Source: Thiomicrorhabdus sp963677355 (GTDB taxonomy: Bacteria; Pseudomonadota; Gammaproteobacteria; Thiomicrospirales; Thiomicrospiraceae). Taken from it: a stretch of DNA of 64,000 nucleotides. The notes under the pieces are model-generated. The model saw only the letters and a list, made by a program, of their open reading frames with translations, was not told where the DNA came from and made no database searches. The stretch is taken from NCBI GenBank assembly GCA_963677355.2, contig CAXXXQ010000001.1, positions 372,001 to 436,000 on the forward strand, read 5' to 3'. Positions 52,108 through 61,507 of this stretch are shown piece after piece. Both the position numbers and the translations under genes were made by a program. How positions within the stretch are numbered: the stretch's first letter is position 1; the number at the start of each line of letters is the position of its first letter.

Positions 52108-54284
52108 ATTCGATTTGGCGCTATTTAAAACAATACGGTTGGCTGAGCTTGCTTTCCAGCTTGCTTCTGATGGCTTTGGTCGTCATGAGCCAGACTTTGC
52201 AAAATGCGTCCAGCTTTGCCGACAGCTATTCGAGCCTTTTGTTTTTCACCATCGGCGGGATCGCGCTACTGCTGATCATTCTGATCCGTACCCTGTTTCA
52301 CCTCTATACCCAGCTCCAGAAAAAGCTGCCGGGGAGCCGCATTACCGCCAGACTGACCTTTATATCCAGTCTGCTCCTGGGAATACCGACGGCAATCATC
52401 TTCTATTTCTCGCTGACTTTTATCCAGCAAGGGATTAACCAATGGTTTGACGTCAAAACCGAAGTCGCTTTAGAAAACGCTGCGTCACTGGTGCGAATCA
52501 CTCTGGATAACAAAACCCGAGACAGCCTCAATCTCACTAAATCCATCACCAAAGCCAATCAGGATATTTTGGCCGCTTCGCCTAGCCTAGCCGTCAACAG
52601 TATTCGCGAGCAACTCAATGCTCAGGAGGTTGCCCTCTACCACTTGAATCAACAACTGGTAGCTTTCAGTAGCGAGTACGGAGTCAATATTCTGCCGGAT
52701 ACACCGGGTGAAAACCTGTTCCAGCAAGTACGCAACAATAAAACTTACGCCGCTTTGGAAACCAAACCGGGTGCAACCATGCAGGAAACCTTTATCCGTG
52801 TTCTGGTTCCCTATACCGACATTACCCTCAACACCCAGTATGCGCTACAGGCAATCTTTCCGGTCACCTCGGACATCAGTCTCTTGGCTGAATCGGTCGG
52901 CACCGCTTCGGGGCAATACAAAGAGCTCTCTTATTTGAAAGGCCCTTTGACCGCGAGTTTCATTCTGGTTCTGTCGATGGTCTTGCTGCTAACGCTGGTG
53001 ACCGCCATCCTCTTTACCATTCAGGCGGTAGAAAACTTCACCGACCCGATTCGAACCTTGGCGAAAGGTACCAAAGCGGTCTCCAAAGGTGACTATTCGG
53101 TCAAGATGAAAGTGCCGGAAAACGACGAATTCGGCGATCTGATTCTCTCCTTTAACGACATGATTCAGCGTATTTCCAAGGCTCGAAACGACATCAAACT
53201 CGGACACCAGCAGACGGAAGTGCAAAAACTCTACCTACAGGCGATCATCAAAAACCTCTCCAGCGGCGTAATCACCTTGGATATGCACAACCGAATTCGA
53301 ACCATCAACGACTCTGTGGAAGAGATTTTAAATACCGATTTGAATCGTCATATCGGTAAAAAACTGCTGGAAATCACTGATCGGGAAGACAGCACCCATT
53401 TAGTCGACCTGATCAATCAAATCGTGCCGATGTTTGCACAGAGTTCCAAACCCTGGTCTTTACAGGTTGATTTTTCCTATAAAAAAACACAAAAGATTCT
53501 GATGATCCATGGCTCCACGCTGCCGAGTTTGGATAAAAAAATCGGCGGGTACGTTATCGTCATCGACGACATTACCGAACTGGTTCAAGCGCAATTGAAC
53601 GCCGCTTGGAGTGATGTCGCCCGTCGTTTGGCTCATGAGATCAAAAACCCACTTACCCCTATACAGCTCTCTGCCGAGCGCTTGCAATTCAAGTTGCACA
53701 ACAAACTGGAAAGCAGCGAGAAAGCGCTGTTAAGCCGCATGACAGAAACCATTATTGAACAGGTTTCCACCATGCAGAAACTGGTACAAGCTTTTAGTGA
53801 TTACGCCAATACACCGGAAGTCGAATTGGTTCCGACCAATCTCAACAATCTGATCACCAACATCACCGAAATGTATCAGGATCCGAATGCAAACTGGAAA
53901 GTGACCCGTGATATAGATAAAAATTGCCCACAGGTGCTTGCGGACACTTCACGCCTGCGCCAACTGCTGCATAACCTGATTAAAAATGCTCTTGAAGCGA
54001 CCGAAGAGACGGAAAACGCCATTATCCACGTTAAATCCATCTGCGACGAACCGGATTGGCTGACCATTTCGGTGTGCGATAATGGGCCGGGCATTCCGGA
54101 AGAGGCGCAGAACTGGATATTTGAACCCTATGCCACGGACAAACCGAAAGGCACCGGATTAGGTTTAGCGGTGGTGCGTAAAATTGTCGAAGAACATCAC
54201 GGCCAAATTAGCTTAGAATCTTCACCACAGAGCGGTACCTGCTTTATAATTAAATTACCAGTAATGACGAGCGAGACTGAATGA
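52104..54284 (+). CDS. ntrY: NtrY-type sensor histidine kinase
   Basis: This 726-residue membrane kinase has four hydrophobic segments, two near the N-terminus (residues 13-32 and 44-64) and further ones near 85-110 and 290-315, enclosing a periplasmic region. A HAMP domain (DPIRTLAKGTKAVSKGDYS), a PAS domain (about 370-490), HisKA with phospho-His in RLAHEIKNPLTPIQLSAERL, and an HATPase (LIKNALEATEE, DNGPGIPEEA, KGTGLGLAVV) follow. NtrY proteins respond to nitrogen, redox or envelope conditions in different bacteria. It overlaps both DUF4390 and ntrX by four bases. Confidence 0.93.
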   Translation: MNSIWRYLKQYGWLSLLSSLLLMALVVMSQTLQNASSFADSYSSLLFFTIGGIALLLIILIRTLFHLYTQLQKKLPGSRITARLTFISSLLLGIPTAIIFYFSLTFIQQGINQWFDVKTEVALENAASLVRITLDNKTRDSLNLTKSITKANQDILAASPSLAVNSIREQLNAQEVALYHLNQQLVAFSSEYGVNILPDTPGENLFQQVRNNKTYAALETKPGATMQETFIRVLVPYTDITLNTQYALQAIFPVTSDISLLAESVGTASGQYKELSYLKGPLTASFILVLSMVLLLTLVTAILFTIQAVENFTDPIRTLAKGTKAVSKGDYSVKMKVPENDEFGDLILSFNDMIQRISKARNDIKLGHQQTEVQKLYLQAIIKNLSSGVITLDMHNRIRTINDSVEEILNTDLNRHIGKKLLEITDREDSTHLVDLINQIVPMFAQSSKPWSLQVDFSYKKTQKILMIHGSTLPSLDKKIGGYVIVIDDITELVQAQLNAAWSDVARRLAHEIKNPLTPIQLSAERLQFKLHNKLESSEKALLSRMTETIIEQVSTMQKLVQAFSDYANTPEVELVPTNLNNLITNITEMYQDPNANWKVTRDIDKNCPQVLADTSRLRQLLHNLIKNALEATEETENAIIHVKSICDEPDWLTISVCDNGPGIPEEAQNWIFEPYATDKPKGTGLGLAVVRKIVEEHHGQISLESSPQSGTCFIIKLPVMTSETE

Positions 54285-55621
54285 AACCGGGCAAATTATT
54301 AATTGTCGACGATGAAAAAGACATTCGCAATTTAATGCAAGAGATTTTTGCGGAAGAGGGTTATCAGGTAGAAACGGCCGGTAACGGCGTTCAAGCACAA
54401 AATGCATGGCGAACTTCCTTACCGGATGTCATTTTCTTAGATGTTTGGATGCCCGATATCGACGGAATCTCCCTGCTCAAGCAGATGCAGGAAGAAGGGG
54501 TTCTGGAAAATACCAAAGTCATTATGATGTCCGGACACGGCACCATCGAGACCGCCATAGAAGCCACTCGCTTGGGTGCTTACGATTTCTTAGAGAAACC
54601 GCTCTCTTTAGCCAAACTGATCGTCACTGCGGAACGCGCCATCGAGCACAATCAGCTCAATCAGGAAAACCGCCAACTCAAGCAAAAGCAGCCGGTGCAA
54701 TTCATGCCGGTCGGTAAAAGCAAAACCGTCGTCACCTTACGCGAAACGCTAGACCGTCTCTCCCGCTTCACCATGCCGATATTGGTGACCGGGGAAGCCG
54801 GGACCGGTAAACATTATTTTGCCCAAGCCATTCACAAAACCAGCTTGCGCAATCAATACCCGGTTCTGGAATATTATGCGCTGGACTTCAATACCTTATG
54901 CCTGCCGGAAAACAGGGAAAAGCTGAAAAAAACTTTGCGTGAAGCTCATCAAGGCAGCCTGATTATTTCCAATATCGAACAACTCTCCGAACAGGCACAG
55001 GCGATGCTCGCCAATATCGTACTCAAGCAGTGCTATAAATTGGAAAATACGGACGAATCGGTCTGCATCGATATCCGTGTCATCGCTCTGACCAAGTCGG
55101 ACTTGGAAGGACAGGTAGAACACAATACCTTCCGTGAAGACCTTTATCAGCGTCTTAAAGTCATGCAGATTCACATTCCGGCACTGCGCCAACATACCGA
55201 AGACATTCCGGAACTGGTCGATTTTTTCGTTAACCACTTTGTCACTCACGAGGGTTTGGAATACCGCCATTTCAGCGTACCGGCGCAGAATATCCTGCGC
55301 CAGCACAACTGGCCGGGCAACCTCAAAGAGTTGAAAAACCTGATCCAGCGTCTGTTGATTTTAGGTTCCGATGAAGTCAGCGACGAAGAAGTCAAAGAGG
55401 CGCTGAGCAGCACTCAGAACAGTAGCGAAAATGGCGATGTGATCGATACCACGATCTCTCTCAAGCAGGCTAAAGAACGCTTTGAAGCTCGTTACTTGAG
55501 TCAACTGCTCCGCGAAACCAGCGGCAATGTTTCCGAAACCGCGAAGCGTTCCGGAGTGGACCGCACGAATTTGTATCGAAAACTGAAAAGTTTGGGCATC
55601 GACCCGAAAAACCCTCAGTAG
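54281..55621 (+). CDS. ntrX: NtrX-type response regulator with degenerate AAA+ domain
   Basis: This 446-residue regulator has a receiver with phospho-Asp in VIFLDVWMPDIDGIS and Lys in DFLEKPLSLAKLI. An AAA+ region with Walker A VTGEAGTGKHYFAQAI and a C-terminal Fis-type helix-turn-helix (GNVSETAKRSGVDRTNLYRK) follow. The sigma-54-contacting GAFTGA loop is missing, and the Walker B position reads GSLIISNIEQL in place of the usual FLDEI. It therefore probably cannot activate sigma-54 promoters and may act as a plain DNA-binding activator or repressor. Loss of GAFTGA is also known in some NtrX proteins. Confidence 0.92.
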   Translation: MKPGKLLIVDDEKDIRNLMQEIFAEEGYQVETAGNGVQAQNAWRTSLPDVIFLDVWMPDIDGISLLKQMQEEGVLENTKVIMMSGHGTIETAIEATRLGAYDFLEKPLSLAKLIVTAERAIEHNQLNQENRQLKQKQPVQFMPVGKSKTVVTLRETLDRLSRFTMPILVTGEAGTGKHYFAQAIHKTSLRNQYPVLEYYALDFNTLCLPENREKLKKTLREAHQGSLIISNIEQLSEQAQAMLANIVLKQCYKLENTDESVCIDIRVIALTKSDLEGQVEHNTFREDLYQRLKVMQIHIPALRQHTEDIPELVDFFVNHFVTHEGLEYRHFSVPAQNILRQHNWPGNLKELKNLIQRLLILGSDEVSDEEVKEALSSTQNSSENGDVIDTTISLKQAKERFEARYLSQLLRETSGNVSETAKRSGVDRTNLYRKLKSLGIDPKNPQ

Positions 55622-55688
55622 TAGAATGGTAATGATTGGGATAGCTTGCTAACAAGCTTGATAGTGGCGAACAGGTTAAATAAAAATT

Positions 55689-57089
55689 ATGAATATTGTT
55701 ATCTTAGGTGCAGGTCAAGTCGGCACCTCTCTGGCCGAGCTTCTTGCACAAGAAAACAACGATGTCACCGTCGTCGATATTGACCGACTGCACCTGCAAC
55801 GTTTGCAGGATCGCCTCGACATCCGTACGGTACCGGGTCACGCCTCCCATCCGGACATTCTGACTCAGGCAGGCTTGGAAGATGCTGATATGCTGATCGC
55901 CGCCACCCAGAACGACGAAACCAACATCCTCGCCTGCCATCTGGCACACAGCATGTACAAAACCGGTAAAAAAATTGCCCGTGTCCGCAGCCGCTCTTAC
56001 CTTGACCACCCGGAACTGTTTGACCGCGAGCAAAACACCTACGCCATTCCGATTGATGTCCTGATCAGTCCGGAAAATCTGGTGACCGACTATATTCTGC
56101 AGTTAATCGAATACCCGGGGTCTTTGCAGGTGATCGACTTTGCCGAAGGTAAAGTACGTTTGGTGGCGATGCGCGCCTATCCGGATGGCAAGCTGGTGGG
56201 CAAACAGATCAAATCTTTAAGAGAAGATCTGCCGAGAGACATCAAAACCCGTATCGTTGCGGTTTACCGAAGAGACGAAGTGGTCATGCCGACCGGCGAT
56301 ACCATTATTCAAGCCGGTGACGAAGTCTTCTTCCTCGCCGAAGCCAAACATATCCCGGTCATCGTCAACGAACTACGCCGTTCCAGAGTCAGTCCTTCGC
56401 GTCGCATCATGATTGGTGGCGGCGGCAATATCGGCTTCAATTTAGCTCAAGCGCTGGAAAAAGACCATCAAGTCAAGTTGATCGACCGCAATATGCAACA
56501 AGCCCGAGAAGTGGCCGAAATGCTGGAGGATACCATCATCATCCACGGTGACGTCTCCGATCGTGATCTTCTGCAAGAAGAGAATATTGACGAAATCGAT
56601 CTGTACCTAGCCGTCACCAATAGTGACGAAGCCAATATCATCTCGGGCATGCTGGCCAAAAAACTCGGCGTACGCCGCGTGATCGCACTGGTCAACAACC
56701 AATCTTATGTCGAATTGATCCAACGCAACAGTATCGATGTCGCCATCTCGGCCGACAGCATTACAACCAGCCACCTGCTGCACTACACGCGAAAAGGCGA
56801 CACCGTCAAGGTTGCCACCTTGCGTAAAGGTGCCGCGGAAGCTATGGAAGTGATTGCCCACGGTAGCGAAAACACCTCCGAAATCATCGGTAAAAAAATC
56901 GGCGAGATTAACTGGCCGAGCGACATCACCGTCGGCTGTATCATCCGTGACGAAAAAGTCATTATCGCCCACCGAGATCTGGAAATCGAAGCGGAAGATC
57001 ATGCCATCCTATTTCTGAGTAACTCCACCAATGCAGCTGAAATTGCGAATCTGTTCTCTCCTGAACAGAAGCAGAGTTGGTTCAGTTAA
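55689..57089 (+). CDS. trkA: Trk potassium uptake regulator TrkA
   Basis: This 466-residue cytoplasmic protein is built of two RCK modules, each with an NAD-binding Rossmann fold (MNIVILGAGQVGTSLAELLA; RIMIGGGGNIGFNLAQALE) and a TrkA-C domain. It gates the TrkH channel in response to nucleotides. trkH follows 24 bp downstream in the same direction. A 67-bp gap with a short AAGCTTG-type dyad separates it from ntrX, so the pair may still be read from the ntr operon. Confidence 0.96.
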   Translation: MNIVILGAGQVGTSLAELLAQENNDVTVVDIDRLHLQRLQDRLDIRTVPGHASHPDILTQAGLEDADMLIAATQNDETNILACHLAHSMYKTGKKIARVRSRSYLDHPELFDREQNTYAIPIDVLISPENLVTDYILQLIEYPGSLQVIDFAEGKVRLVAMRAYPDGKLVGKQIKSLREDLPRDIKTRIVAVYRRDEVVMPTGDTIIQAGDEVFFLAEAKHIPVIVNELRRSRVSPSRRIMIGGGGNIGFNLAQALEKDHQVKLIDRNMQQAREVAEMLEDTIIIHGDVSDRDLLQEENIDEIDLYLAVTNSDEANIISGMLAKKLGVRRVIALVNNQSYVELIQRNSIDVAISADSITTSHLLHYTRKGDTVKVATLRKGAAEAMEVIAHGSENTSEIIGKKIGEINWPSDITVGCIIRDEKVIIAHRDLEIEAEDHAILFLSNSTNAAEIANLFSPEQKQSWFS

Positions 57090-57113
57090 TTACCTAAATG
57101 ATAAGACCTTGAT

Positions 57114-58565
57114 ATGCACTCGAAAATCATTTTAAAAGTCTTTGGAATCCTACTGATGGTGTACAGCATCAGTCTGGTTCCACCGATTGTGATCGCCGCC
57201 ATATATCAGGACGGCGCGCTGTTTGCGTTTGTCAGTGTCTTAATCGGGGTGTTATTGACCGGATTGATTATCTGGTATCCGGTTCGGCACCATACTCAAG
57301 ATTTGAAAATCCGCGACGGATTCCTCATTGTCGTCATGTTCTGGACGGTACTCGGACTGGCCGGGGCACTGCCTTTCTATATTGAACAAGACGTACCGCT
57401 CAGCTTGACCGATTCGATTTTTGAATCTTTTTCCGGTCTGACCACCACCGGAGCGACCGTGATCATCGGCCTGGACGAACTTCCGCATGCCATTCTTTGG
57501 TATCGTCAGCAACTGCAATGGATGGGCGGCATGGGGATTATCGTCTTGGCGGTCGCCATCCTGCCGATGCTGGGAATCGGGGGCATGCAGTTGTACCGTG
57601 CAGAAACGCCGGGACCGATTAAAGATTCCAAAATTGCGCCGCGTATTTCAGAAACGGCTAAAGCGCTTTGGTACATCTATTTAGGGCTCACTATCGTCTG
57701 TGCATTCAGTTACTGGCTCGCCGGTATGAATTGGTTCGACGCTTTCGGACACAGCTTTTCTACCGTAGCGATTGGCGGCTTCTCGACCCATGACGCCAGT
57801 ATCGGTTACTTCGACAACCTGAATATCGAAATCATCGCCATTATCTTTATGTTCCTGTCCGGGGTGAATTTCGCACTTCACTTCACCGCCTTTAGAAGTT
57901 TGAGCGGCTACGCCTATTTGTACGATCCCGAATTCAAAGCCTATGCAAGTTTGCTGCTGGTTGCCATTCTCATCTCGACCACCTATCTCTATTTTCAGGA
58001 AGTCTATCCAACCTGGCAAGAAGCAATGCGTTACGGTATCTTCCAGACCGTTTCGCTTGCCACCACCACCGGTTTTGCCAATGCCGACTTCTCAATTTGG
58101 CCCGGCTTCCTACCGATTATGCTGATCTTTATGAGCTTTATCGGCGGCAGTGCTGGTTCCACCGCCGGGGGCATGAAAGTGATCCGTTTTGTACTGCTGT
58201 TCAAGCAAGGCATGCGTGAAATCTCCGGCTTGCTGCACCCTAATGCGATCAACCCGTTAAAATTGCAGGGTAAAAGTATTCCTGAAAAAGTCATGACCGC
58301 CGTGTGGGGCTTCTTCTCCGTTTATGTATTCACTTTCGCCTTTCTGATGCTGGTTATCATGGCACTTGGTGTCGATCAAACCACCGCTTTCTCGGCGATG
58401 GCGGCGATGATGAACAACCTTGGACCGGGGCTGGGTGACGTTGCCGCCAACTACCAAGGCATGAGCGATCCGGTAAAATGGGTACTGACTTTTGCCATGC
58501 TGCTCGGCCGTTTAGAAATCTTCACCCTGCTGGTTCTCTTTACCGCCGCGTTTTGGCGTAAATAA
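57114..58565 (+). CDS. trkH: Trk potassium uptake channel TrkH
   Basis: This 483-residue inner-membrane protein has the four membrane-pore-membrane repeats of the Trk/Ktr family. The pore motifs are FSGLTTTGATVI, FSTVAIGGFSTHDASIG, VSLATTTGFANADFSIWP and MNNLGPGLGDVAANYQG. It moves potassium into the cell under TrkA control. The start ATG follows trkA by 24 bp. A methyltransferase gene follows 32 bp later. Confidence 0.96.
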   Translation: MHSKIILKVFGILLMVYSISLVPPIVIAAIYQDGALFAFVSVLIGVLLTGLIIWYPVRHHTQDLKIRDGFLIVVMFWTVLGLAGALPFYIEQDVPLSLTDSIFESFSGLTTTGATVIIGLDELPHAILWYRQQLQWMGGMGIIVLAVAILPMLGIGGMQLYRAETPGPIKDSKIAPRISETAKALWYIYLGLTIVCAFSYWLAGMNWFDAFGHSFSTVAIGGFSTHDASIGYFDNLNIEIIAIIFMFLSGVNFALHFTAFRSLSGYAYLYDPEFKAYASLLLVAILISTTYLYFQEVYPTWQEAMRYGIFQTVSLATTTGFANADFSIWPGFLPIMLIFMSFIGGSAGSTAGGMKVIRFVLLFKQGMREISGLLHPNAINPLKLQGKSIPEKVMTAVWGFFSVYVFTFAFLMLVIMALGVDQTTAFSAMAAMMNNLGPGLGDVAANYQGMSDPVKWVLTFAMLLGRLEIFTLLVLFTAAFWRK

Positions 58566-58597
58566 ATTAAGACAGACAAGGCCATCAAATTACCGTC

Positions 58598-59191
58598 ATG
58601 AGTACTCAAGCGCAACAAAAGTGGGATGCCAAATATCAACAAGCCACCCTTCAAACGCCCGCCAATCCTTGCTTTGTGCTAAAAGAACACAGCAAACTAC
58701 TCCCTTTCCAAGGACGAGCACTGGAAGTGGCCTGCGGGCTCGGCGGCAATGCCCGGTTTCTCGCCCAATGCGGCTTGAAAGTGGATGCTTGGGATATCTC
58801 CGATAATGCGCTGACCGTTCTCAACAACTGGGCCAGCCTCAATCACCTGCCGATCACACCACTGATCACCGACTTGGAGCAGATGATTCTGCCTTACCGA
58901 CAATTCGACGTCATAGTGGTCAGCCGTTATCTAGACCGCAAGCTGTTTCCCGCATTGGCAGACGCCCTAAAACCGAACGGTCTACTGATCTATCAGACGT
59001 TCCTCGCTCCGGTTCAAGAACAAGCACCGCGTAATCCGGATTTCTATGTGCAAAGCGGAGAACTCGGTCAAGCTTGGCCGCAACTGGAAACTTTAGTCTA
59101 CGGAGAAGGCTGGCTGGCTAACGAAAATACGGCAACCGAACCAGCCGAAAATAAACATCGCTACGCTTGGTATATCGGACGCAAAAAGTGA
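58598..59191 (+). CDS. Class I SAM-dependent methyltransferase (TehB-like)
   Basis: This 197-residue methyltransferase has SAM motif I in ALEVACGLGGNARFLAQCG and acidic loop DAWDISDNALTVL, followed by DVIVVSRYLDRKLFPALADA and the QTFLAPVQEQAPRNPDF segment typical of small tellurite-resistance or thiopurine-like methylases. The substrate is unknown. Its stop overlaps the GTG of the EamA transporter gene (GTGA), so the two are translationally coupled. It is not a good BtaB candidate, as it lies 48 kb away and lacks BtaB-like length. Confidence 0.8.
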   Translation: MSTQAQQKWDAKYQQATLQTPANPCFVLKEHSKLLPFQGRALEVACGLGGNARFLAQCGLKVDAWDISDNALTVLNNWASLNHLPITPLITDLEQMILPYRQFDVIVVSRYLDRKLFPALADALKPNGLLIYQTFLAPVQEQAPRNPDFYVQSGELGQAWPQLETLVYGEGWLANENTATEPAENKHRYAWYIGRKK

Positions 59192-60099
59192 ATCTGAATC
59201 GATTGCCTCTCAGCGATGTCGGCATCGGATTTTTACTGGCTATTATTGGTACCGCGCTTTTCTCGCTAAAATCCATTTTTATTAAACTTGCCTATGCCGA
59301 AGGCTTAGATACCGACAGCGTATTGATGTTACGCATGGCGATCTCCTTGCCGATTTATCTCGGCATCCTCTGGTGGCTGGCCAAAACCTCTGCCACCCCG
59401 GACAACCTCGCCGGGAAATGGCTGAAAATTACCTTTTTAGGTTTCATCGGCTACTACCTCTCCTCCTGGTTTGATCTGAAAGGCTTGGAGATGATTAGCG
59501 CCCAACTGGAACGTTTAACCCTATTCACTTACCCGATCATGGTTGCCATTCTAGGTGCGCTTTTCTTCAAAACACCGCTCACCCGTAAAATCGTGATTGC
59601 CCTGATTATCACCTACTCCGGCTTATGGATTGTTTTCTATCAAGAACTCAATTTCAGCGGTGAGAATGTTGTATTAGGTACTTTGTTGGTGGCGATGGCG
59701 GCTCTGTCTTTTTCGTTTTATGTGCTGTTTGGTAAGCAGGAAATCAAACAGATCGGCAGTCTCTGGTTTACCGGTCTGGCGATGAGTATCTCCAGTGTTT
59801 TTGTGCTGATCCACTTCGCCGTTTTCAATGACTACAGCGATCTGAGCGTCACCTCAATGGCTTGGGTTTGGCTGTTTCTGTTAGCCGTTATCAGCACCGT
59901 CATACCGAGTTTTATGATCAGTGAAGCCATTCACCGCATCGGTCCGGCGCAAACCGGCATTATCGGCTCGCTCGGTCCGATTATGACCATGGGGCTTGCC
60001 ATTTGGATTCTCAGCGAACCTTTCACACTCTGGCATGCCATGGGCATGCTACTGGTTATTGGCGGCGTCTCTTTTTTAAGCTATAAACCAAAAAATTAA
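59188..60099 (+). CDS. EamA/DMT-family transporter
   Basis: This 303-residue protein has about ten transmembrane helices and two EamA repeats. Features are LLAIIGTALFSLKSIFIKLAY in the first repeat and IGPAQTGIIGSLGPIMTMGLA in the second. Members export or import amino acids, sugars or metabolites; the substrate cannot be named. The GTG at 59188 shares bases with the stop of the preceding methyltransferase gene and is better than the upstream TTG, which lies inside that gene. It is the last gene before the AT-rich accessory region. Confidence 0.85.
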   Translation: MNLNRLPLSDVGIGFLLAIIGTALFSLKSIFIKLAYAEGLDTDSVLMLRMAISLPIYLGILWWLAKTSATPDNLAGKWLKITFLGFIGYYLSSWFDLKGLEMISAQLERLTLFTYPIMVAILGALFFKTPLTRKIVIALIITYSGLWIVFYQELNFSGENVVLGTLLVAMAALSFSFYVLFGKQEIKQIGSLWFTGLAMSISSVFVLIHFAVFNDYSDLSVTSMAWVWLFLLAVISTVIPSFMISEAIHRIGPAQTGIIGSLGPIMTMGLAIWILSEPFTLWHAMGMLLVIGGVSFLSYKPKN

Positions 60100-60232
60100 C
60101 TTCAACTCCATCAAAACAAGCTGTTGCACATACTCAGATTAGAGCCCTACTAAGTACACACTATCGGGAGAAACACTGGCATACACTTAGCTAACATCTC
60201 AGCATGTGTACGCCATTGCAATCAATAGGAGC

Positions 60233-60352
60233 TGATTTGATTTACCATACCCTGATCCCCCCTGCCTGTTAATTAAATACTTTAAAAACTACGTAAATAT
60301 ACCTCTACAATAAGGCTTTACTTCTCGACTTCAAAAACTGTATTTTGATATG
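60233..60352 (+). repeat. Leader repeat, copy A (degenerate)
   Basis: The segment starts with GATTTGATTTACC and shares ACGTAAATATACCTCTA and AATAAGGCTTTACTTCTCGA with copies B and C. It ends at an ATGAATG start codon. The -10-like box TACAAT is at 60306-60311, 39 bases before the ATG. The 5' half has diverged from the other copies. The frame it precedes is only 20 codons long, so the original gene seems lost. Confidence 0.75.
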
Positions 60353-60412
60353 AATGATCAAAAACTAATAAGACAGTTCAACGCCACCTATTATTTAAAG
60401 CAGAAAAAATGA
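60350..60412 (+). pseudogene. 20-codon remnant frame behind leader repeat copy A
   Basis: The frame starts with ATGAATG as in the other two repeat-linked genes, encodes MNDQKLIRQF and ten more residues, and stops at TGA (60410-60412). It may be the decayed start of a third paralogous gene or a short leader peptide. Nothing in its sequence indicates a function. Confidence 0.4.
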
Positions 60413-60809
60413 TGAATCAAGCAATAAAACAACGCAACTTTACTCTGGCTCTTTTCCCTATTTAAACAAGTATAGATAATGCAATAAGCGGCGAAGACGG
60501 GAGTTGTGCTGCTCAAAAAATAAAAGCATTTTAATTTTAAAAAGAACAAGGCCAGGTGGTTTTTAAGCAAAGCACTTCATGCTAAAATCAGCATAGAAAT
60601 AAGTGTTTTTACTTAAAGCACTTCATATCAGAAAATAATTATTTATAATAAAAATCACTTACGAAATTTAGATTGTTTAAGTTCAAATAGACACTAGACA
60701 CCTAACGGTTTAGATTAGTGTTCCATAAGAAAAACTAACTAAAATGAACAATCACAAGAACCAACAATAACTATATCAACTCAACCGTTAAAAGCAGACT
60801 GATAAAGGC

Positions 60810-61367
60810 ATGACCCCAAAAAAACCAAACACAAAAAAAGTTCAATCTAAGGATGTCGTCTTTTTATTTTCTTGGATTGTCTTTTCTTTTGGGAATACTC
60901 TTTTTTTCTTAAACGAAACCGTACAAGACTATTTAAAGCCGATAGGCTGGCATACATGGCTGGAAAGTTTAAACTTTGAAGTTTATAACTTTTACTTCAA
61001 CGCTTTTTCTAAAGATGAAAATCGCTATATGCTCGCTTTTGTTTGGAGTTTTCCTATTTTATTTTTAGCATTCAATGTCTTCGTCTTTTGGGATATACAC
61101 AAAAGAAAAATTTGGCGTAAGGAAGTTTTAATAAAAGAAAAACGGCCACTTTTAAGCTCTCTTTTCGGCTTATTTTTTTTCGGGGGGGTTCTTGTCTGGG
61201 GTTTTCTGGACACACCTTTACGTCAACTATTAACAGATACTCCTTTAAGCATCAATGGAGTTAGAGAGTTCTTATTGCTTCAAGGGGTATTAATAATATT
61301 CATTCCGATGCTTTTTTATTGGCTTCTGGTTTTCTATAGCTTATTTTTACAAAAGCATAAAAATTGA
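60810..61367 (+). CDS. Small membrane protein, paralogue 1 of the repeat array
   Basis: This 185-residue protein has a basic N-terminus and four hydrophobic segments (near residues 17-34, 77-95, 116-134 and 155-178). Between the first two is the motif DYLKPIGWHTWLESLNFEVY. The same motif, in the form YTLEPVGLHTFFEESFPSLY, occurs at the same place in the gene at 61505, so the two are paralogues. I recognise no family. The codon use is AT-rich, unlike the core genes. No leader repeat lies directly before it; copy A is 450 bp upstream. Its stop codon is immediately followed by the first bases of repeat copy B. Confidence 0.65.
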   Translation: MTPKKPNTKKVQSKDVVFLFSWIVFSFGNTLFFLNETVQDYLKPIGWHTWLESLNFEVYNFYFNAFSKDENRYMLAFVWSFPILFLAFNVFVFWDIHKRKIWRKEVLIKEKRPLLSSLFGLFFFGGVLVWGFLDTPLRQLLTDTPLSINGVREFLLLQGVLIIFIPMLFYWLLVFYSLFLQKHKN

Positions 61368-61507
61368 TCGATGGGGCCAGACTCGATTGATTTACCGTAC
61401 TCAGATAAAAACGAACTATTTCGCTCAATTTTTCACAGAAAATACGTAAATATACCCTTATAATCAAACTTAACTTCTCAACGACCAAAACAGCAGTTCA
61501 GATTATG
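61367..61507 (+). repeat. Leader repeat, copy B (intact)
   Basis: This runs from ATCGATGGGGCCA at 61367 to the ATG at 61505. It contains GACTCGATTGATTTACCGTA, ATTTCGCTCAATTTT, TACGTAAATATACC and a -10-like box TATAAT (61459-61464), 41 bases before the ATG. It is closely similar to copy C over its whole length. No -35 box and no Shine-Dalgarno sequence are visible; the bases before the ATG (CAGTTCAGATT) are nearly the same in copy C. It serves as promoter and leader of the next gene. Confidence 0.85.

Larger units (their letters stand above)
60100..60809. other. AT-rich gene-poor stretch at the start of the accessory region
   Basis: This 710-bp segment is far richer in A and T than the preceding core genes. 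It holds copy A of the leader repeat (60233-60352), a 20-codon remnant frame (60350-60412) and several short stop-broken frames. A direct repeat AAAGCACTTCAT occurs at 60569-60580 and 60615-60626, with the small dyad ATGCT...AGCAT between them. No intact gene is visible. It is likely decayed or recently acquired DNA. Confidence 0.6.

Noticed and set aside
58598..59191. Methyltransferase as the missing BtaB
   Set aside because: It is 48 kb from btaA, coupled to an EamA transporter, and looks TehB-like.
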